Assembly: GCA_964580465.1 (NCBI GenBank)
Contig: CAZOKJ010000016.1
Location: 1 to 49,730, forward strand
Length of the DNA: 49,730 nt
Origin: Taishania sp964580465
GTDB taxonomy: Bacteria > Bacteroidota > Bacteroidia > Flavobacteriales_D > Crocinitomicaceae
Reading direction: 5' to 3'
A program made the translations under genes and the position numbers. Positions 41,201 to 49,730 of this stretch are shown piece by piece. Position 1 is the stretch's first letter, and every line of letters starts with the position of its first letter. Under the pieces are notes generated by a model. It saw only the letters and a list, made by a program, of their open reading frames with translations, was not told the origin of the DNA and did no database searches.

Positions 41201-44200
41201 TTAGATCCATTTAATAAAGATGCTGAAGATGCAAATCCAAACACCTTGATGACAGGGGGGGATTTGTATTTCAACTTGGGAAATATCTCAGAAGACATTT
41301 TACCTGACTCTCGAAAAAGCTTTGAAAATGGCTTGTCACCAACAGGTACGCCTAATCCAAATGATATGGATACTACACTTTGGGCTCAAGTGCCTAATCA
41401 TCAAGTGACTGTAAATGCTTTTGACAATAATCCTGCTTCTAGAATCAACCAAGACGTAGGTTTAGATGGCTTTAACAACGTTGCTGAACGTGCGCATTTT
41501 GCAGATTTTGTTAGCTGGGTGAATAATAACACAACCTTATCACCTGAAGCGAAAGCAAAATTATTGAAAGACCCTTCTTCGGATGATTATAATTATTACT
41601 TAGATGATAATTATGACCAGTTACAAATGGGAGTTTTAGATCGTTATAAAAAGTACAATGGTATGGAAGGAAACTCGCCAACACCAGAAATGTACGATAC
41701 GATGAACACAAAAGGGTATAGCACTGTAGGACCTAGATTAGACCCTGATAGAGAAGATATCAATCAAGACAATAACTTACAAGAAACGGAAAATTACTTC
41801 CAATACAAGGTAAGCTTACGTCCACAAGACATGGTTGTTGGTACAAATTACATTACCAACAGACAAGAATATGTAAAAGGGAATGGAGTAAAAGAATACT
41901 GGTACCAATTTAAAATACCAGTTCGCGATTACCAAGATAAAATCAATGGCATCAGTGATTTCCGTTCAATTCGTTTTATGCGTATGTTCTTAAAAGGATT
42001 TGACGAAGAAGTGTTACTTCGCTTTGCTAAGTTGGAATTAGTACGTGGTGAATGGAGACGTTTTACACAAGATTTGAATCAACCTGGCGAAAATGTTGTA
42101 ACAGACCCTAATTTGACAAAGTTTGATATTAGTGCTGTTAACGTTTCAGAAAACTCTGAGCGTAGTCCAATTAATTACGTTTTACCTCCAGGTATTGAAC
42201 GTGAAATTGACCCGTCACAACAAGTGCAACGTCGTAGGAATGAGCAATCGTTAAGCTTGGAAGTGTGTGGCTTACAAGATGGAGACGCTAGAGCTGCATA
42301 CAAAAACGTAACGCTTGATATCAGAGGGTATAAAAAGATGAAAATGTTTGTTCACGCTGAATCAAAAGTGAACGAAATCCCTTTAAATACCGGAGATTTA
42401 ACTGCTTTTATTCGTTTGGGTACAGACTTTAATGAGAACTATTACGAATATGAAGTTCCGTTAAAACCTACTCCTTTCCAATCTACTTTGGATACGGATA
42501 TTTGGCCTGCAGAAAACGAAATTGAGATTGTTTTTGAAGATCTTATTAATTTAAAGAAAAAACGCAACCAGTTGATTGAAGCAGGAAGTGCATCTGTTTC
42601 TTACAATTTAGAGTACGTTCTTTCAGATCCTAACTATTCTCAAAAACGAATTAAAATCAAAGGAAATCCAAACATGCAGGGAGTAAAAACCATTATGATT
42701 GGAATTAGAAACCCACGTAATAATGCATCAAATCCTTACCCAGATAATGGCCAACCGCTTTGTGGAATTGTGTGGGTGAATGAATTGAGATTAACAGATT
42801 TCGTTTCTGAAGGTGGGTCTGCTGCAATTGCTCAGTTGCAAGTTCAAGGAGCTGATTTCTTTAACATCACTGCTTCAAGTGCTTACTCAGGTTATAATTG
42901 GGGGGCTGTTGACAGTAGAGTAATGGAACGTCAACGCGAAGAAAGAATCAATGCTAACTTTAACTCTAATTGGCAATTAGGACAATTCTTTGGTAAAAAA
43001 TTAGGCGTGTCATTGCCTTTCTTCTTTGGCTATTCAGTTGGTATTATCAACCCAGAGTTTGATCCATATAATCCTGATATTAAATTGAAGGAATATGACG
43101 ATCGTGCTGAAAGAAGAAGACGTGCTAAAGAAGGGCAAGAGTTTACAGAACGCTTGTCGTATAACTTTACCAATGTTAGAACACAATTGAAAGCAGGAGC
43201 AAAACCAGCATTTTGGAGATTGGCTAACTGGTCTGCTTCTTATTCTTATTCAGAAGACTTGAAACGAGACTTTAATATCAAGTATGACCGAACAAAACTG
43301 TGGACGGGGAACTTAAATTACAATTATTCATTCCAAGCAAAACCGTGGGAGCCATTTAAAAATGTGTTCAAAAAAGACAAGTATAAAAAGTCAAAATGGT
43401 TGGCGTTGATTAGAGAAGCAAATATCTATTATTTGCCGAAGAATTTCAGTTTCTCTAATGATTTGTTGAGAAGTTACAACGAGCGACAAGTGAAAAACAA
43501 TATCGTTCCGACTTATGAATTTAGACCAGTTTATATTAAACGCTTTACATGGAATAGATCGTATAATTTTGCTTACGATATTACACGCAACTTGAAGCTA
43601 ACGTTTACAGCGAACAATCGCGCTATTTTCGAAGAAGCAGATGGTCAAGTGGATAGACGTCAAAATCCTGATTTGTACAGAGAGTTTAAAGATTCAATTC
43701 GTGTGCAAATGGCAACATTTGGTAGAACAGTTGACTACACTCACAACTATAATATCAACTACACATTGCCGTTGAATAAAATTCCAGCTTTAGATTGGAC
43801 AACAGCTTCCATTGCTTACGGAGGTACTTACAACTGGCAACGAGCTCCATTGGCACAACAAGATTTTGGAAATACCATTCAAAATACAAGAACTATTAAT
43901 GGACAAACACAGTTGAATTTTACAAGTTTGTACAATAAGATTCCATTCTTTAAAAAGGTCTTGGATGATGGAAGATCAACGCGTCAAATTGCTGGAAATA
44001 GAGTGAGTGTTGCCCGACCTAATGCTGGCCAGGCTAATCAAACAAAAGCACCAGCAGCTAAAGAGCCGTCTATTGAAGAAAAGTATCCTAAACCTGTTCC
44101 ACCTAAACCGGAGAACGAAATGACTCCGAAAGAAAAGAAGAAATGGGACAAAGAGATTAAGAAATGGGAGAAAAAAGTTGAACGAGCTCGCAAACGTGCA

Positions 44201-45634
44201 GAACGCCAAAAGAACAATAAAGTGCATCCAGCAGCAGGTTTTGCAGCGAGATTGTTGATGACTGTCCGAAATGTTGGGGCTACTTATACTCAAAATGATG
44301 GTACCCTATTGCCAGGTTACGGGCGTGAATCCCATATTTTAGGATTTGATACCGGAGGTGGAGGTGCTCCATTAGCAGGATTTGTATTTGGTAAACAACG
44401 TTTCAGCGTAACAGGAAAAGATACAGGATTTGACTTTGCACAAGCTGCAGCTCAACGTGGTTGGTTGGTGAAAAATGAAAACATTAACAGACAATACACG
44501 AATACGCATACACAAAACATAGCGTTGCGCGCAAGTTTGGAACCAATTAAAGATTTAACAATTGAGTTAACAGCCACCCGTAACTATGGCAAAAATTCAA
44601 CAGAATTCTTTAGATGGAACGAAACAACGGCTCAATATGAAGGTCAAAGTAGAGTAGATATAGCACAGGTTACTTACACCAACGTTTCAGTTGGTTCTGC
44701 TTTTGCTGTTTTAGGCAAATCAGATTATAGCTCGAAAATTTTCCAAAAAATGTTGGATAATAGAGTAGCAGTGTCTCAATTGATTGGCCAACAGAATGCG
44801 AACTCTATGCAATTAGGATCTGGGTATTACAAAGGTTACGGAGGAAGTCAACAAGAAGTGTTAATAGGCGCTTTCTTAACTTCTTATACAAATAGAGGTG
44901 TGAACGGCAAAAACATTAACCCTGTTAAGAACATTCCATTGCCAAACTGGACCATTAATTACAATGGATTGTCTAAGTTGGAGTTTATGAAAAAATACGT
45001 TCGTTCGTTCGTGTTAAAACATGGTTATAATTCAACAATTACTGTAGCAGGAATGCAAACGAACTTGAATGCTACGTTTGATGGAGATGGTAGTCCAACT
45101 TCTTTAGACATTAACAACAACTTCATTGCAGGAATGCAAGTTCAGAATGTTGCAATGACAGAACGTTTCAGCCCACTAATTGGTTTTGACGCAACATGGA
45201 ATGTGAAGAAACAAGGGTTGATTACGAAGTTCGAAATTACGAAAGAAAGAAGTACGACTTTAGCTTTGAGCAATAATCAAGTAACTGAAATGTTAGGAAC
45301 GACTTATGTTTTTGGTACAGGTTATCGTTTTGCAAATGTGAAATTACCTTTTGCTAAGAAGTTACCAGCAAGTGATATGAATTTCCGTTTTGATTTCTCA
45401 TTACGCGATAACATAACGGTGATTCGCAAAGTGGTAGAAAACACCAATCAAGCTACTGCAGGACAAAAAATTATGTCAATTAAAGCATCGTTGGATTATG
45501 GAGTAGGTCGTTTCTTGATTGTTCAATTGTATTATGATCAAACATTGAATACACCTAAGATTGCCACTTCTTATCCAACAGGTAATATGAGTACAGGTAT
45601 TAAACTACGCTACAATTTAGCAGGTATTCAATAA
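38261..45634 (+). CDS. sprA: T9SS outer-membrane translocon protein SprA (SOV)
   Basis: The 2457-residue product is the pore of the type IX secretion system. It begins with a signal peptide (MGNWNRGLLL to SGVFAQ). The N-terminal part has the family motif SFFGSDVISIKPQGTVEIG at about residues 128-146. Very large beta-barrel regions and plug-like loops follow, including RAISKKGISYVDDFEGAQS near residue 810 and GIVWVNELRLTDF near residue 1510. The length agrees with SprA of other Bacteroidota. I use the ATG at 38261, since the upstream frame to 38234 starts with GTG and runs right up to the ruvA stop. A Lys-rich stretch (EMTPKEKKKWDKEIKKWEKK) near residue 1965 may be a cytosol-free loop of unknown role. 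Confidence 0.95.
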   Translation: MGNWNRGLLLASFFVIALSGVFAQNDSLRYPVNKSYDPTHTQKQSFDLGDPSNVKTSIVYDPKTGKYVFKETIGNTDMNFRPPSMMTMDEYLEYERRKSLNDNWKDKIDQQTKNSQPFELPIKINNKLFKSFFGSDVISIKPQGTVEIGLGVNSSRYDNPLLPVKQRRITRFDFNQNINFSVVGQIGTRLKLGLKYNTQAQFEFDNLTKLEYNGDEDQIVQSIALGNVSLNLPTTLIPSSKTLFGASTKLRFGRTTVDLIAASAKGQRKEIKVEGGAQKQSFELNADQYEANRHYFLNFYHRDHYDEAMKSLPIVNSGVNISRLEVWVTNKTNTTENTRNIIAFTDLGEGKPENVQGTPGGYSNSDLPDNSANALYQWASSQPGIRDFSSAVGTLASQAIAPGPFVQSVDYEKVESAKKLLDAEFTYNAQLGFISLNTPLNNDEVLGVAYEYTYRGQTYRVGELSTDGVEGTDAIILKLLKPTMTDPKNKLWKLMMKNVYSIGAYQVDQVGFRLDVLYNNPENSLYVPFFPQDGLDDIQIVTMLEMDRLNQMGQPFSDGVFDFVPMTLSGNRFENGGTINARNGRVYFSTTEPFGRVLAAKMIEKGIPQTTVDRIAFTELYDSTKTAAQQIPSKNRFLFKGEYKSSISGDIPLNSLNVPEGAVKVTAGGVQLTEGVDYTVDYNLGRVRILNEGLLASNQQINVSVESNSAFGFQSKSLIGSRVAYRFSKDFNVGATWMRMMERPVTKKIDYGSEPYKNNIVGFDVQYKTELPFLTKAIDWLPVLSTKEKSFMSFSGEFAHLIPGQPRAISKKGISYVDDFEGAQSTIDLASSLNAWYLASLPHGQPSLFPESQATGLKRAFNRAKTVWYRIDNIFYRQDANTPTHIANDPMVNSDSRTRNVNYKDVFPQQDNQYGTLSNLQLLELAYYPKERGMYNYDTTSMIDADGHFTNPEDRWGGIMRAMTTTDFELANIEYIQFWVLDPFNKDAEDANPNTLMTGGDLYFNLGNISEDILPDSRKSFENGLSPTGTPNPNDMDTTLWAQVPNHQVTVNAFDNNPASRINQDVGLDGFNNVAERAHFADFVSWVNNNTTLSPEAKAKLLKDPSSDDYNYYLDDNYDQLQMGVLDRYKKYNGMEGNSPTPEMYDTMNTKGYSTVGPRLDPDREDINQDNNLQETENYFQYKVSLRPQDMVVGTNYITNRQEYVKGNGVKEYWYQFKIPVRDYQDKINGISDFRSIRFMRMFLKGFDEEVLLRFAKLELVRGEWRRFTQDLNQPGENVVTDPNLTKFDISAVNVSENSERSPINYVLPPGIEREIDPSQQVQRRRNEQSLSLEVCGLQDGDARAAYKNVTLDIRGYKKMKMFVHAESKVNEIPLNTGDLTAFIRLGTDFNENYYEYEVPLKPTPFQSTLDTDIWPAENEIEIVFEDLINLKKKRNQLIEAGSASVSYNLEYVLSDPNYSQKRIKIKGNPNMQGVKTIMIGIRNPRNNASNPYPDNGQPLCGIVWVNELRLTDFVSEGGSAAIAQLQVQGADFFNITASSAYSGYNWGAVDSRVMERQREERINANFNSNWQLGQFFGKKLGVSLPFFFGYSVGIINPEFDPYNPDIKLKEYDDRAERRRRAKEGQEFTERLSYNFTNVRTQLKAGAKPAFWRLANWSASYSYSEDLKRDFNIKYDRTKLWTGNLNYNYSFQAKPWEPFKNVFKKDKYKKSKWLALIREANIYYLPKNFSFSNDLLRSYNERQVKNNIVPTYEFRPVYIKRFTWNRSYNFAYDITRNLKLTFTANNRAIFEEADGQVDRRQNPDLYREFKDSIRVQMATFGRTVDYTHNYNINYTLPLNKIPALDWTTASIAYGGTYNWQRAPLAQQDFGNTIQNTRTINGQTQLNFTSLYNKIPFFKKVLDDGRSTRQIAGNRVSVARPNAGQANQTKAPAAKEPSIEEKYPKPVPPKPENEMTPKEKKKWDKEIKKWEKKVERARKRAERQKNNKVHPAAGFAARLLMTVRNVGATYTQNDGTLLPGYGRESHILGFDTGGGGAPLAGFVFGKQRFSVTGKDTGFDFAQAAAQRGWLVKNENINRQYTNTHTQNIALRASLEPIKDLTIELTATRNYGKNSTEFFRWNETTAQYEGQSRVDIAQVTYTNVSVGSAFAVLGKSDYSSKIFQKMLDNRVAVSQLIGQQNANSMQLGSGYYKGYGGSQQEVLIGAFLTSYTNRGVNGKNINPVKNIPLPNWTINYNGLSKLEFMKKYVRSFVLKHGYNSTITVAGMQTNLNATFDGDGSPTSLDINNNFIAGMQVQNVAMTERFSPLIGFDATWNVKKQGLITKFEITKERSTTLALSNNQVTEMLGTTYVFGTGYRFANVKLPFAKKLPASDMNFRFDFSLRDNITVIRKVVENTNQATAGQKIMSIKASLDYGVGRFLIVQLYYDQTLNTPKIATSYPTGNMSTGIKLRYNLAGIQ

Positions 45635-45649
45635 ATTCCATTTCTTTTT

Positions 45650-45703
45650 AAGCTTAAAGCGTTCTTTGTTAGATTGATACATTGGACGCTTTAAGCTTTT
45701 TTT
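45650..45703 (+). terminator. Strong terminator after sprA
   Basis: AAGCTTAAAGCGTTC pairs with GGACGCTTTAAGCTT over 15 bp (one G-T pair) around a 19-nt loop, followed by eight T residues. Confidence 0.88.
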
Positions 45704-45766
45704 ATGTCCGTTTACTCAATAATAACTACCATTGGAGTTGTTTGTACAGATATATTTATTTGTTTT

Positions 45767-45798
45767 TTTGTTTTTTTAAAAAAACTTGATTATATTTG
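45767..45798 (+). promoter_or_regulatory. Strong promoter of the T9SS cargo gene at 45824
   Basis: TTTG at 45767-45770 is followed after exactly 20 bp by TATATTTG at 45791-45798. The ATG is 25 bp further. It is the cleanest promoter-like pair in the window. Confidence 0.7.
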
Positions 45799-45823
45799 AA
45801 CATTGAAATTAAATTTGATAGTC

Positions 45824-47659
45824 ATGAAAAAACAAATTACGGTATTATCTGGACTTTTGTTATTCGCGGGAGTATCTTTCGGTCAAACGATGAACACTTC
45901 TGGTTTAGAATTAACTAGAGCTCAGCAAAAAATCAGCCTTTCAAAAGGTGCAACTAAAGTTGTTAACAACACAACAAAAGCAGGGACAGTTAAATGGCAA
46001 GATGATTTCTCAACTCCTTCTAACTGGTCACTTGGTACGCAAGGTCAAGGATCATTTGTTATTGGTACTTGGACTGGAAACGGTAACCAATACATCGGTG
46101 CAATGGCTTCTACATCTGCAGCAAACGGTTATGCGTATTTTAATGGTGTACAGTACTTGCTTAACTCAACAGCTACAGCTCAAGATGCATGGGTTGAATC
46201 TGGTTTAATTGACATGACAGGTGAGACTTTCGCAAGAATCACTTTTGAACAACGTTATAGAGCGTTCAACACTGACGTTACTACAGTTGAAGTTTCTTTA
46301 GATGGTGGTACAACATGGGCGGAATCTCAAGAAGTAAACGCTGATGTTCCTACAAATGACCCTTCTATTCAAACAACAGAAGAGCTTGTTTTCGCTGTAA
46401 ACGGTTCAGCAACAGTTAAGTTACGTTTCAGATGGGCAAACTCTAGCACAAGTGCTCAATACGGTTCTGGTTACGGATGGATGATTGACGATGTGAAAGT
46501 TTGGACATTAGATGACGCTGACTTAGTGTACACTTACGGTTTCTTCCATTCAGAAGGTTACCAATATTCACAAACTCCAACAACTCAAGTTCAACCAATT
46601 ACAGTTCGTGCTGGTGTTAAAAACATAGGTGCTAATGCATTGACAAACGTGAAATTGAACTTAGGAGGTGATTACGCTGGTGTTTCTTCTGCTGTAACAT
46701 TGAACACAATGGGCGTTGATACATTAGAAGCTTTGTTTACTCCAAACCCTATTATTGGTGATTACGTTGTAACAACTGCTTTGACAATGGATCAAACAGA
46801 TGATAACCCAGCGAACAACGACTTCTCTAAAGATGTTAAGTTCTCTGTGTCTAACTTTACTTATGCTGTTGACAAAGGAGCTCCTTATTCTGATTTCCCA
46901 TTGTACAGCTTAGCTGTTGGTGGTAACCCAGTTGTTATTACAGGTGTTGGTACTTCTTACGACGTGGTTGCTAGCCAAAAAGTATATGGTTTAGACTTTA
47001 TGTTGTACAAAGACGCTACAGATCCTGACGTTGCTACAGCTATCGGTGCAGAAGTTTTTGCTGAAATTTACAGATACAACCCAAATGCAACAAGCTTGCA
47101 AGATTATTGGATTGGTCCAATGGGTGAGTCTGATATCTTTACAGTTGAGTCAGCTGCTGATATTAACGTAATGAAATCTTTAGCTTTCAATACTCCAGTT
47201 CAATTGAACGCTGGTGAAACTTACTTAGCATTGATTAAATTCGCTGGTTCTGAGCACATCGAATTCGCTGCTGGTGCTGGTAAATTAAAAACTAGCCAAG
47301 CATGGATGTCAGTTCAAGGTAGCCAAACTTGGGGTACTTTTGATGAAATTCCAGTTGTTCGCATGAACTTCGACCCTGCAATGTCTGTTGCTAAAAATAC
47401 TGAAGCTGTTTCTGGTGTTTCTATCTTCCCTAACCCTGCAACTGAAGCTGCTACAATTCAATTTAACTTGAAAGAAGCTTCTAATGTAACTATTAATGTA
47501 GTTGACGTAACTGGTAAAACAGTTCAAACTATCGTTAAGAAAGCAGTTGCTGGTACTAACAATGTAGAAGTTAACGCTGAAACTTTAGCTACTGGTGTTT
47601 ACACTGTAGTTATCAACGCTAACGATTCAAAAGTTACTCAAAAATTGACTGTTAAATAA
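45824..47659 (+). CDS. T9SS type A sorting-domain protein with choice-of-anchor/MAM-like domain
   Basis: The 611-residue protein has a signal peptide (MKKQITVLSG to VSFGQ). A jelly-roll-like domain at about 50-240 (WQDDFSTPSNWSLGTQGQG, VESGLIDMTG, GSGYGWMIDDVKVW) resembles MAM/choice-of-anchor J modules. A CARDB-like region follows, and then a type A sorting domain (GVSIFPNPATEAATIQFNL to VTQKLTVK). No enzyme motif is seen, so adhesion is my guess. It uses more AAC, TTC and AAA-type codons than its neighbours and has an excellent promoter, suggesting high expression. I reject the upstream TTG start at 45803. Confidence 0.88.
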   Translation: MKKQITVLSGLLLFAGVSFGQTMNTSGLELTRAQQKISLSKGATKVVNNTTKAGTVKWQDDFSTPSNWSLGTQGQGSFVIGTWTGNGNQYIGAMASTSAANGYAYFNGVQYLLNSTATAQDAWVESGLIDMTGETFARITFEQRYRAFNTDVTTVEVSLDGGTTWAESQEVNADVPTNDPSIQTTEELVFAVNGSATVKLRFRWANSSTSAQYGSGYGWMIDDVKVWTLDDADLVYTYGFFHSEGYQYSQTPTTQVQPITVRAGVKNIGANALTNVKLNLGGDYAGVSSAVTLNTMGVDTLEALFTPNPIIGDYVVTTALTMDQTDDNPANNDFSKDVKFSVSNFTYAVDKGAPYSDFPLYSLAVGGNPVVITGVGTSYDVVASQKVYGLDFMLYKDATDPDVATAIGAEVFAEIYRYNPNATSLQDYWIGPMGESDIFTVESAADINVMKSLAFNTPVQLNAGETYLALIKFAGSEHIEFAAGAGKLKTSQAWMSVQGSQTWGTFDEIPVVRMNFDPAMSVAKNTEAVSGVSIFPNPATEAATIQFNLKEASNVTINVVDVTGKTVQTIVKKAVAGTNNVEVNAETLATGVYTVVINANDSKVTQKLTVK

Positions 47660-47680
47660 TCAATTTTTTGTATAAATTTG

Positions 47681-47710
47681 AGCCGCTATCTTTGGGTAGC
47701 GGCTTTTTTT
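47681..47710 (+). terminator. Terminator after the cargo gene, containing a -7-like box
   Basis: A 10-bp stem (AGCCGCTATC with GGGTAGCGGCT, including one G-T pair) closes on a 4-nt loop, followed by seven T residues. Across the stem and loop the plus strand reads TATCTTTG (47687-47694), 23 bp before the ung ATG. Confidence 0.9.
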
Positions 47711-47717
47711 ATTGTGT

Positions 47718-48392
47718 ATGAATTGGAACTTAGAACCTTCTTGGAGCAATAGATTGAAAGATGAATTTGATAAGTCTTATTTTCAATCGCTTCAACAATT
47801 TGTAGTTGAAGCATATCATCAACGACCAAATGCAATTTTCCCTCCACAGGAACTTGTCTTTAGGGCTTTCAATGCTTGTCCTTTTTACGAAGTTAAAGTA
47901 GTCATTTTAGGACAAGATCCGTATCCTACAAAAGGTCACGCAAATGGTTTGTGTTTTTCTATTAATCCTGATGTGCGTCCTTTTGCTAAAAGTCTTCAAA
48001 ATATCTTTGTCGAAATCAAAAATGATTTGGGAATTGATATTCCTGAAAATGGTGATTTATCTCGCTGGGCAAATCAAGGTGTCTTACTATTGAATGCTAT
48101 TCTTACAGTGGAAGAAGGATTGCCTCAAAGTCACAAAGGGAAAGGTTGGGAATCATTTACTGATGCGGTTATTCAACAAATTTCTGATCAAAAAGAAGGT
48201 GTGGTATTTTTGCTTTGGGGGAATTATGCAAAGATGAAGGGTAAAAACATTGACCGCTCAAAACATTTAGTCTTGGAGGCTAATCATCCTTCTCCTTTGA
48301 GTGCGAACAGAGGTGGTTGGTTTGGTTGCAATCACTTTAGCTTGGCTAATGCTTATTTAAAATCGATAAATAAAGACATAATTCATTGGTAA
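47718..48392 (+). CDS. ung: Uracil-DNA glycosylase (family 1)
   Basis: The 224-residue protein has the UNG motifs: water-activating Asp67 in GQDPYPTKGHANGLCFS, VLLLNAILTVEEG, and the catalytic His190 in NHPSPLSANRGGWFG. It removes uracil from DNA to start base excision repair. I use the ATG at 47718. The longer frame starts with TTG at 47712, which directly follows the T-run of the upstream terminator. Confidence 0.97.
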   Translation: MNWNLEPSWSNRLKDEFDKSYFQSLQQFVVEAYHQRPNAIFPPQELVFRAFNACPFYEVKVVILGQDPYPTKGHANGLCFSINPDVRPFAKSLQNIFVEIKNDLGIDIPENGDLSRWANQGVLLLNAILTVEEGLPQSHKGKGWESFTDAVIQQISDQKEGVVFLLWGNYAKMKGKNIDRSKHLVLEANHPSPLSANRGGWFGCNHFSLANAYLKSINKDIIHW

Positions 48393-48428
48393 CACCTGTT
48401 TTTCACGAAAAATTACTACTATTAAATC

Positions 48429-49670
48429 ATGAAACTAACGAAAGAAAATCTAAAACTCTTATTAAGTCTGCCTGTTATTGTAGCTGCTTTGGGCTATTTT
48501 GTTGATATTTATGATCTTTTATTGTTCTCCATTGTTAGAATTCCAAGTCTAAAAAGCATGGGCTTAGATGTTGATGCTTATGGAACAATGATTTTAAATT
48601 GGGAAAAAACAGGTTTGCTTTTAGGTGGTATTTTGTGGGGCGTTTTTGGTGATAAAAAGGGACGACTTTCGGTACTTTTCGGTTCTATTTTGGTCTATTC
48701 TTTAGCGAATGTTGCATGTGGTTTGCTACCTCATGTTGACTTTATGGAAAAGCAAAACGCATATGCACTATTTCGATTTATTGCAGGTATCGGATTGGCT
48801 GGTGAGTTAGGTGCAGGTATCACACTTGTTTCGGAGTCTTTGCCAAAAGAATTGCGAGCTATAGGCACTTCTATTGTTGCTGGTTTTGGCTTGCTTGGTG
48901 CTGTTGTTGCTAGCTTGACTGCTGACTTAGCTCCAGACTGGACGATTTCTTATTTTATTGGTGGTGCGTTGGGATTGGTGTTGCTAATCCTTCGAATAGG
49001 TGTTGTTGAATCAGGGATTTATAAAGACATAAAGCGCAATGCCTCCGTTTCTAAAGGAAATTTCTTCCTGTTTTTTACCAATTACAACCGCTTTGTGCGT
49101 TATGCTAAAAGTATTGCTATTGGACTGCCTACTTGGTTTTGTATCGGTATCCTCGCTGTTTTAAGTAATCAAATTGGAGCTGCTTTGGGCATTGTTGAAC
49201 CTGTTGATCCAGGAAAAGCGATTCTGTGGGCCTATGTTGGGATATCTGTTGGAGATTTTGCGAGTGGGTTTCTAAGCAATTGGTTGCAATCGCGTAAAAA
49301 AGCTGTTTTTTATATGATGTTGTTTACAATTGTTGGGGTATTGTTAATGCTTTTTAGTGGTATAAAATCTGTCGAAGCTTATTATTTTTATTGCGTTTGG
49401 TTGGGATTAGGTACTGGTTATTGGGCCTTGTTTGTGACGATGGGAGCAGAACAATTTGGTACAAACATTCGAGCTACTGCTGCCACAACAATTCCTAATA
49501 TCGTACGAGGGTTATTAGTTGTTATGATTTTACTTTTTAATCATTTTAAAGAAACAACTGGTGTAATTGAAGCAGCGGTAATTGTTGGTGTATTGGCTTT
49601 TGGCCTTGGGATTTATTCAACATTAACTGTTCCTGAAACACATAACAAAGACTTGGATTTCATTGAATAA
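48429..49670 (+). CDS. MFS transporter
   Basis: The 413-residue membrane protein has about 12 hydrophobic segments and the Major Facilitator signature loop GDKKGRLSV between the second and third helices. 'LPKELRAIGTSIVAGFG' and NIRATAATTIPNIVRG are other family blocks of sugar- or metabolite-type symporters. The substrate is unknown. It lies 36 bp after ung and may be co-transcribed. No promoter-like pair is visible in that gap. Confidence 0.88.
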   Translation: MKLTKENLKLLLSLPVIVAALGYFVDIYDLLLFSIVRIPSLKSMGLDVDAYGTMILNWEKTGLLLGGILWGVFGDKKGRLSVLFGSILVYSLANVACGLLPHVDFMEKQNAYALFRFIAGIGLAGELGAGITLVSESLPKELRAIGTSIVAGFGLLGAVVASLTADLAPDWTISYFIGGALGLVLLILRIGVVESGIYKDIKRNASVSKGNFFLFFTNYNRFVRYAKSIAIGLPTWFCIGILAVLSNQIGAALGIVEPVDPGKAILWAYVGISVGDFASGFLSNWLQSRKKAVFYMMLFTIVGVLLMLFSGIKSVEAYYFYCVWLGLGTGYWALFVTMGAEQFGTNIRATAATTIPNIVRGLLVVMILLFNHFKETTGVIEAAVIVGVLAFGLGIYSTLTVPETHNKDLDFIE

Positions 49671-49730
49671 CATTAAGAAATTGATTGCGATTTATTTCAT
49701 GTTTTCTTTTGTTTTTTTGAAATTTTATTA

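Noticed and set aside
43976..44293. 105-codon minus-strand frame inside sprA
   Set aside because: It is the mirror of the Lys/Glu-rich stretch of SprA, which naturally yields Phe/Leu-rich antisense frames.

Overview
The window is a chromosomal segment of a Bacteroidota bacterium, most likely order Flavobacteriales. The case rests on AT-rich DNA, starts without Shine-Dalgarno sequences, repeated promoter-like TTG/TTTG-N19-21-TAnnTTTG pairs, several type IX secretion (T9SS) parts (PorU-like C25 peptidase, PorV family, SprA) and T9SS cargo proteins ending in a PNP-containing sorting domain. A family-level placement near Fluviicola/Crocinitomicaceae is only a guess. I see no phage, IS element, CRISPR array, tRNA or rRNA. 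Nearly all of it reads as ordinary chromosome.

Layout. 1-289: no gene seen. 290-6504 (-): a PorV-family barrel and a very large PorU-like C25 peptidase. 6610-7673 (+): pssA and purS. 7750-13286: a divergent phenylacetyl-CoA epoxidase locus, with two PaaE-type reductases and an SDR on the minus strand and paaABCD on the plus strand, separated by a palindrome. 13383-14967 (+): a small conserved-looking protein and serS. 15035-18836 (-): a lipoprotein, a SpoIIE-type phosphatase overlapping an LpxD paralogue, and an ElaA-like acetyltransferase. 18895-21788: an SDR lacking the usual catalytic Tyr/Lys and a T9SS cargo. 22227-24666 (+): a TonB-dependent receptor with a tiny Cys/His-rich lipoprotein. 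24663-27932: a membrane protein, a transglutaminase-like protein, a SpeD-SpeE fusion and an unknown protein. 27929-32164 (-): zinc-ribbon protein, OsmC, two pirins and an NhaC antiporter. 32320-33688: a broken FG-GAP/VCBS T9SS cargo containing a 100-N assembly gap. 33850-49670: T9SS cargo, DCC thiol protein, maeB-ruvA-sprA, a probably highly expressed T9SS cargo, ung and an MFS transporter.

How the genes work together. SprA is the outer-membrane translocon of T9SS, PorV-family proteins act as shuttles, and PorU-type C25 peptidases cut the sorting domain from cargo. The window therefore holds machinery and four cargo genes. PaaABCE together epoxidise phenylacetyl-CoA, with PaaD maturing the enzyme, but the downstream genes (paaG, Z, J, H, F, K) are not here. 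The receptor-lipoprotein pair suggests metal acquisition.

Nothing here is clearly a wholly new system. The best leads are the receptor plus Cys/His lipoprotein pair with a nine-G tract in the receptor gene, the SpeD-SpeE fusion, the operator-like palindrome in the paa divergent region with doubled PaaE, promoters that nearly touch start codons (possible leaderless mRNAs), a -7-like box inside a terminator hairpin ahead of ung, and an exact 55-bp duplication flanking the N gap that exposes an assembly artefact.
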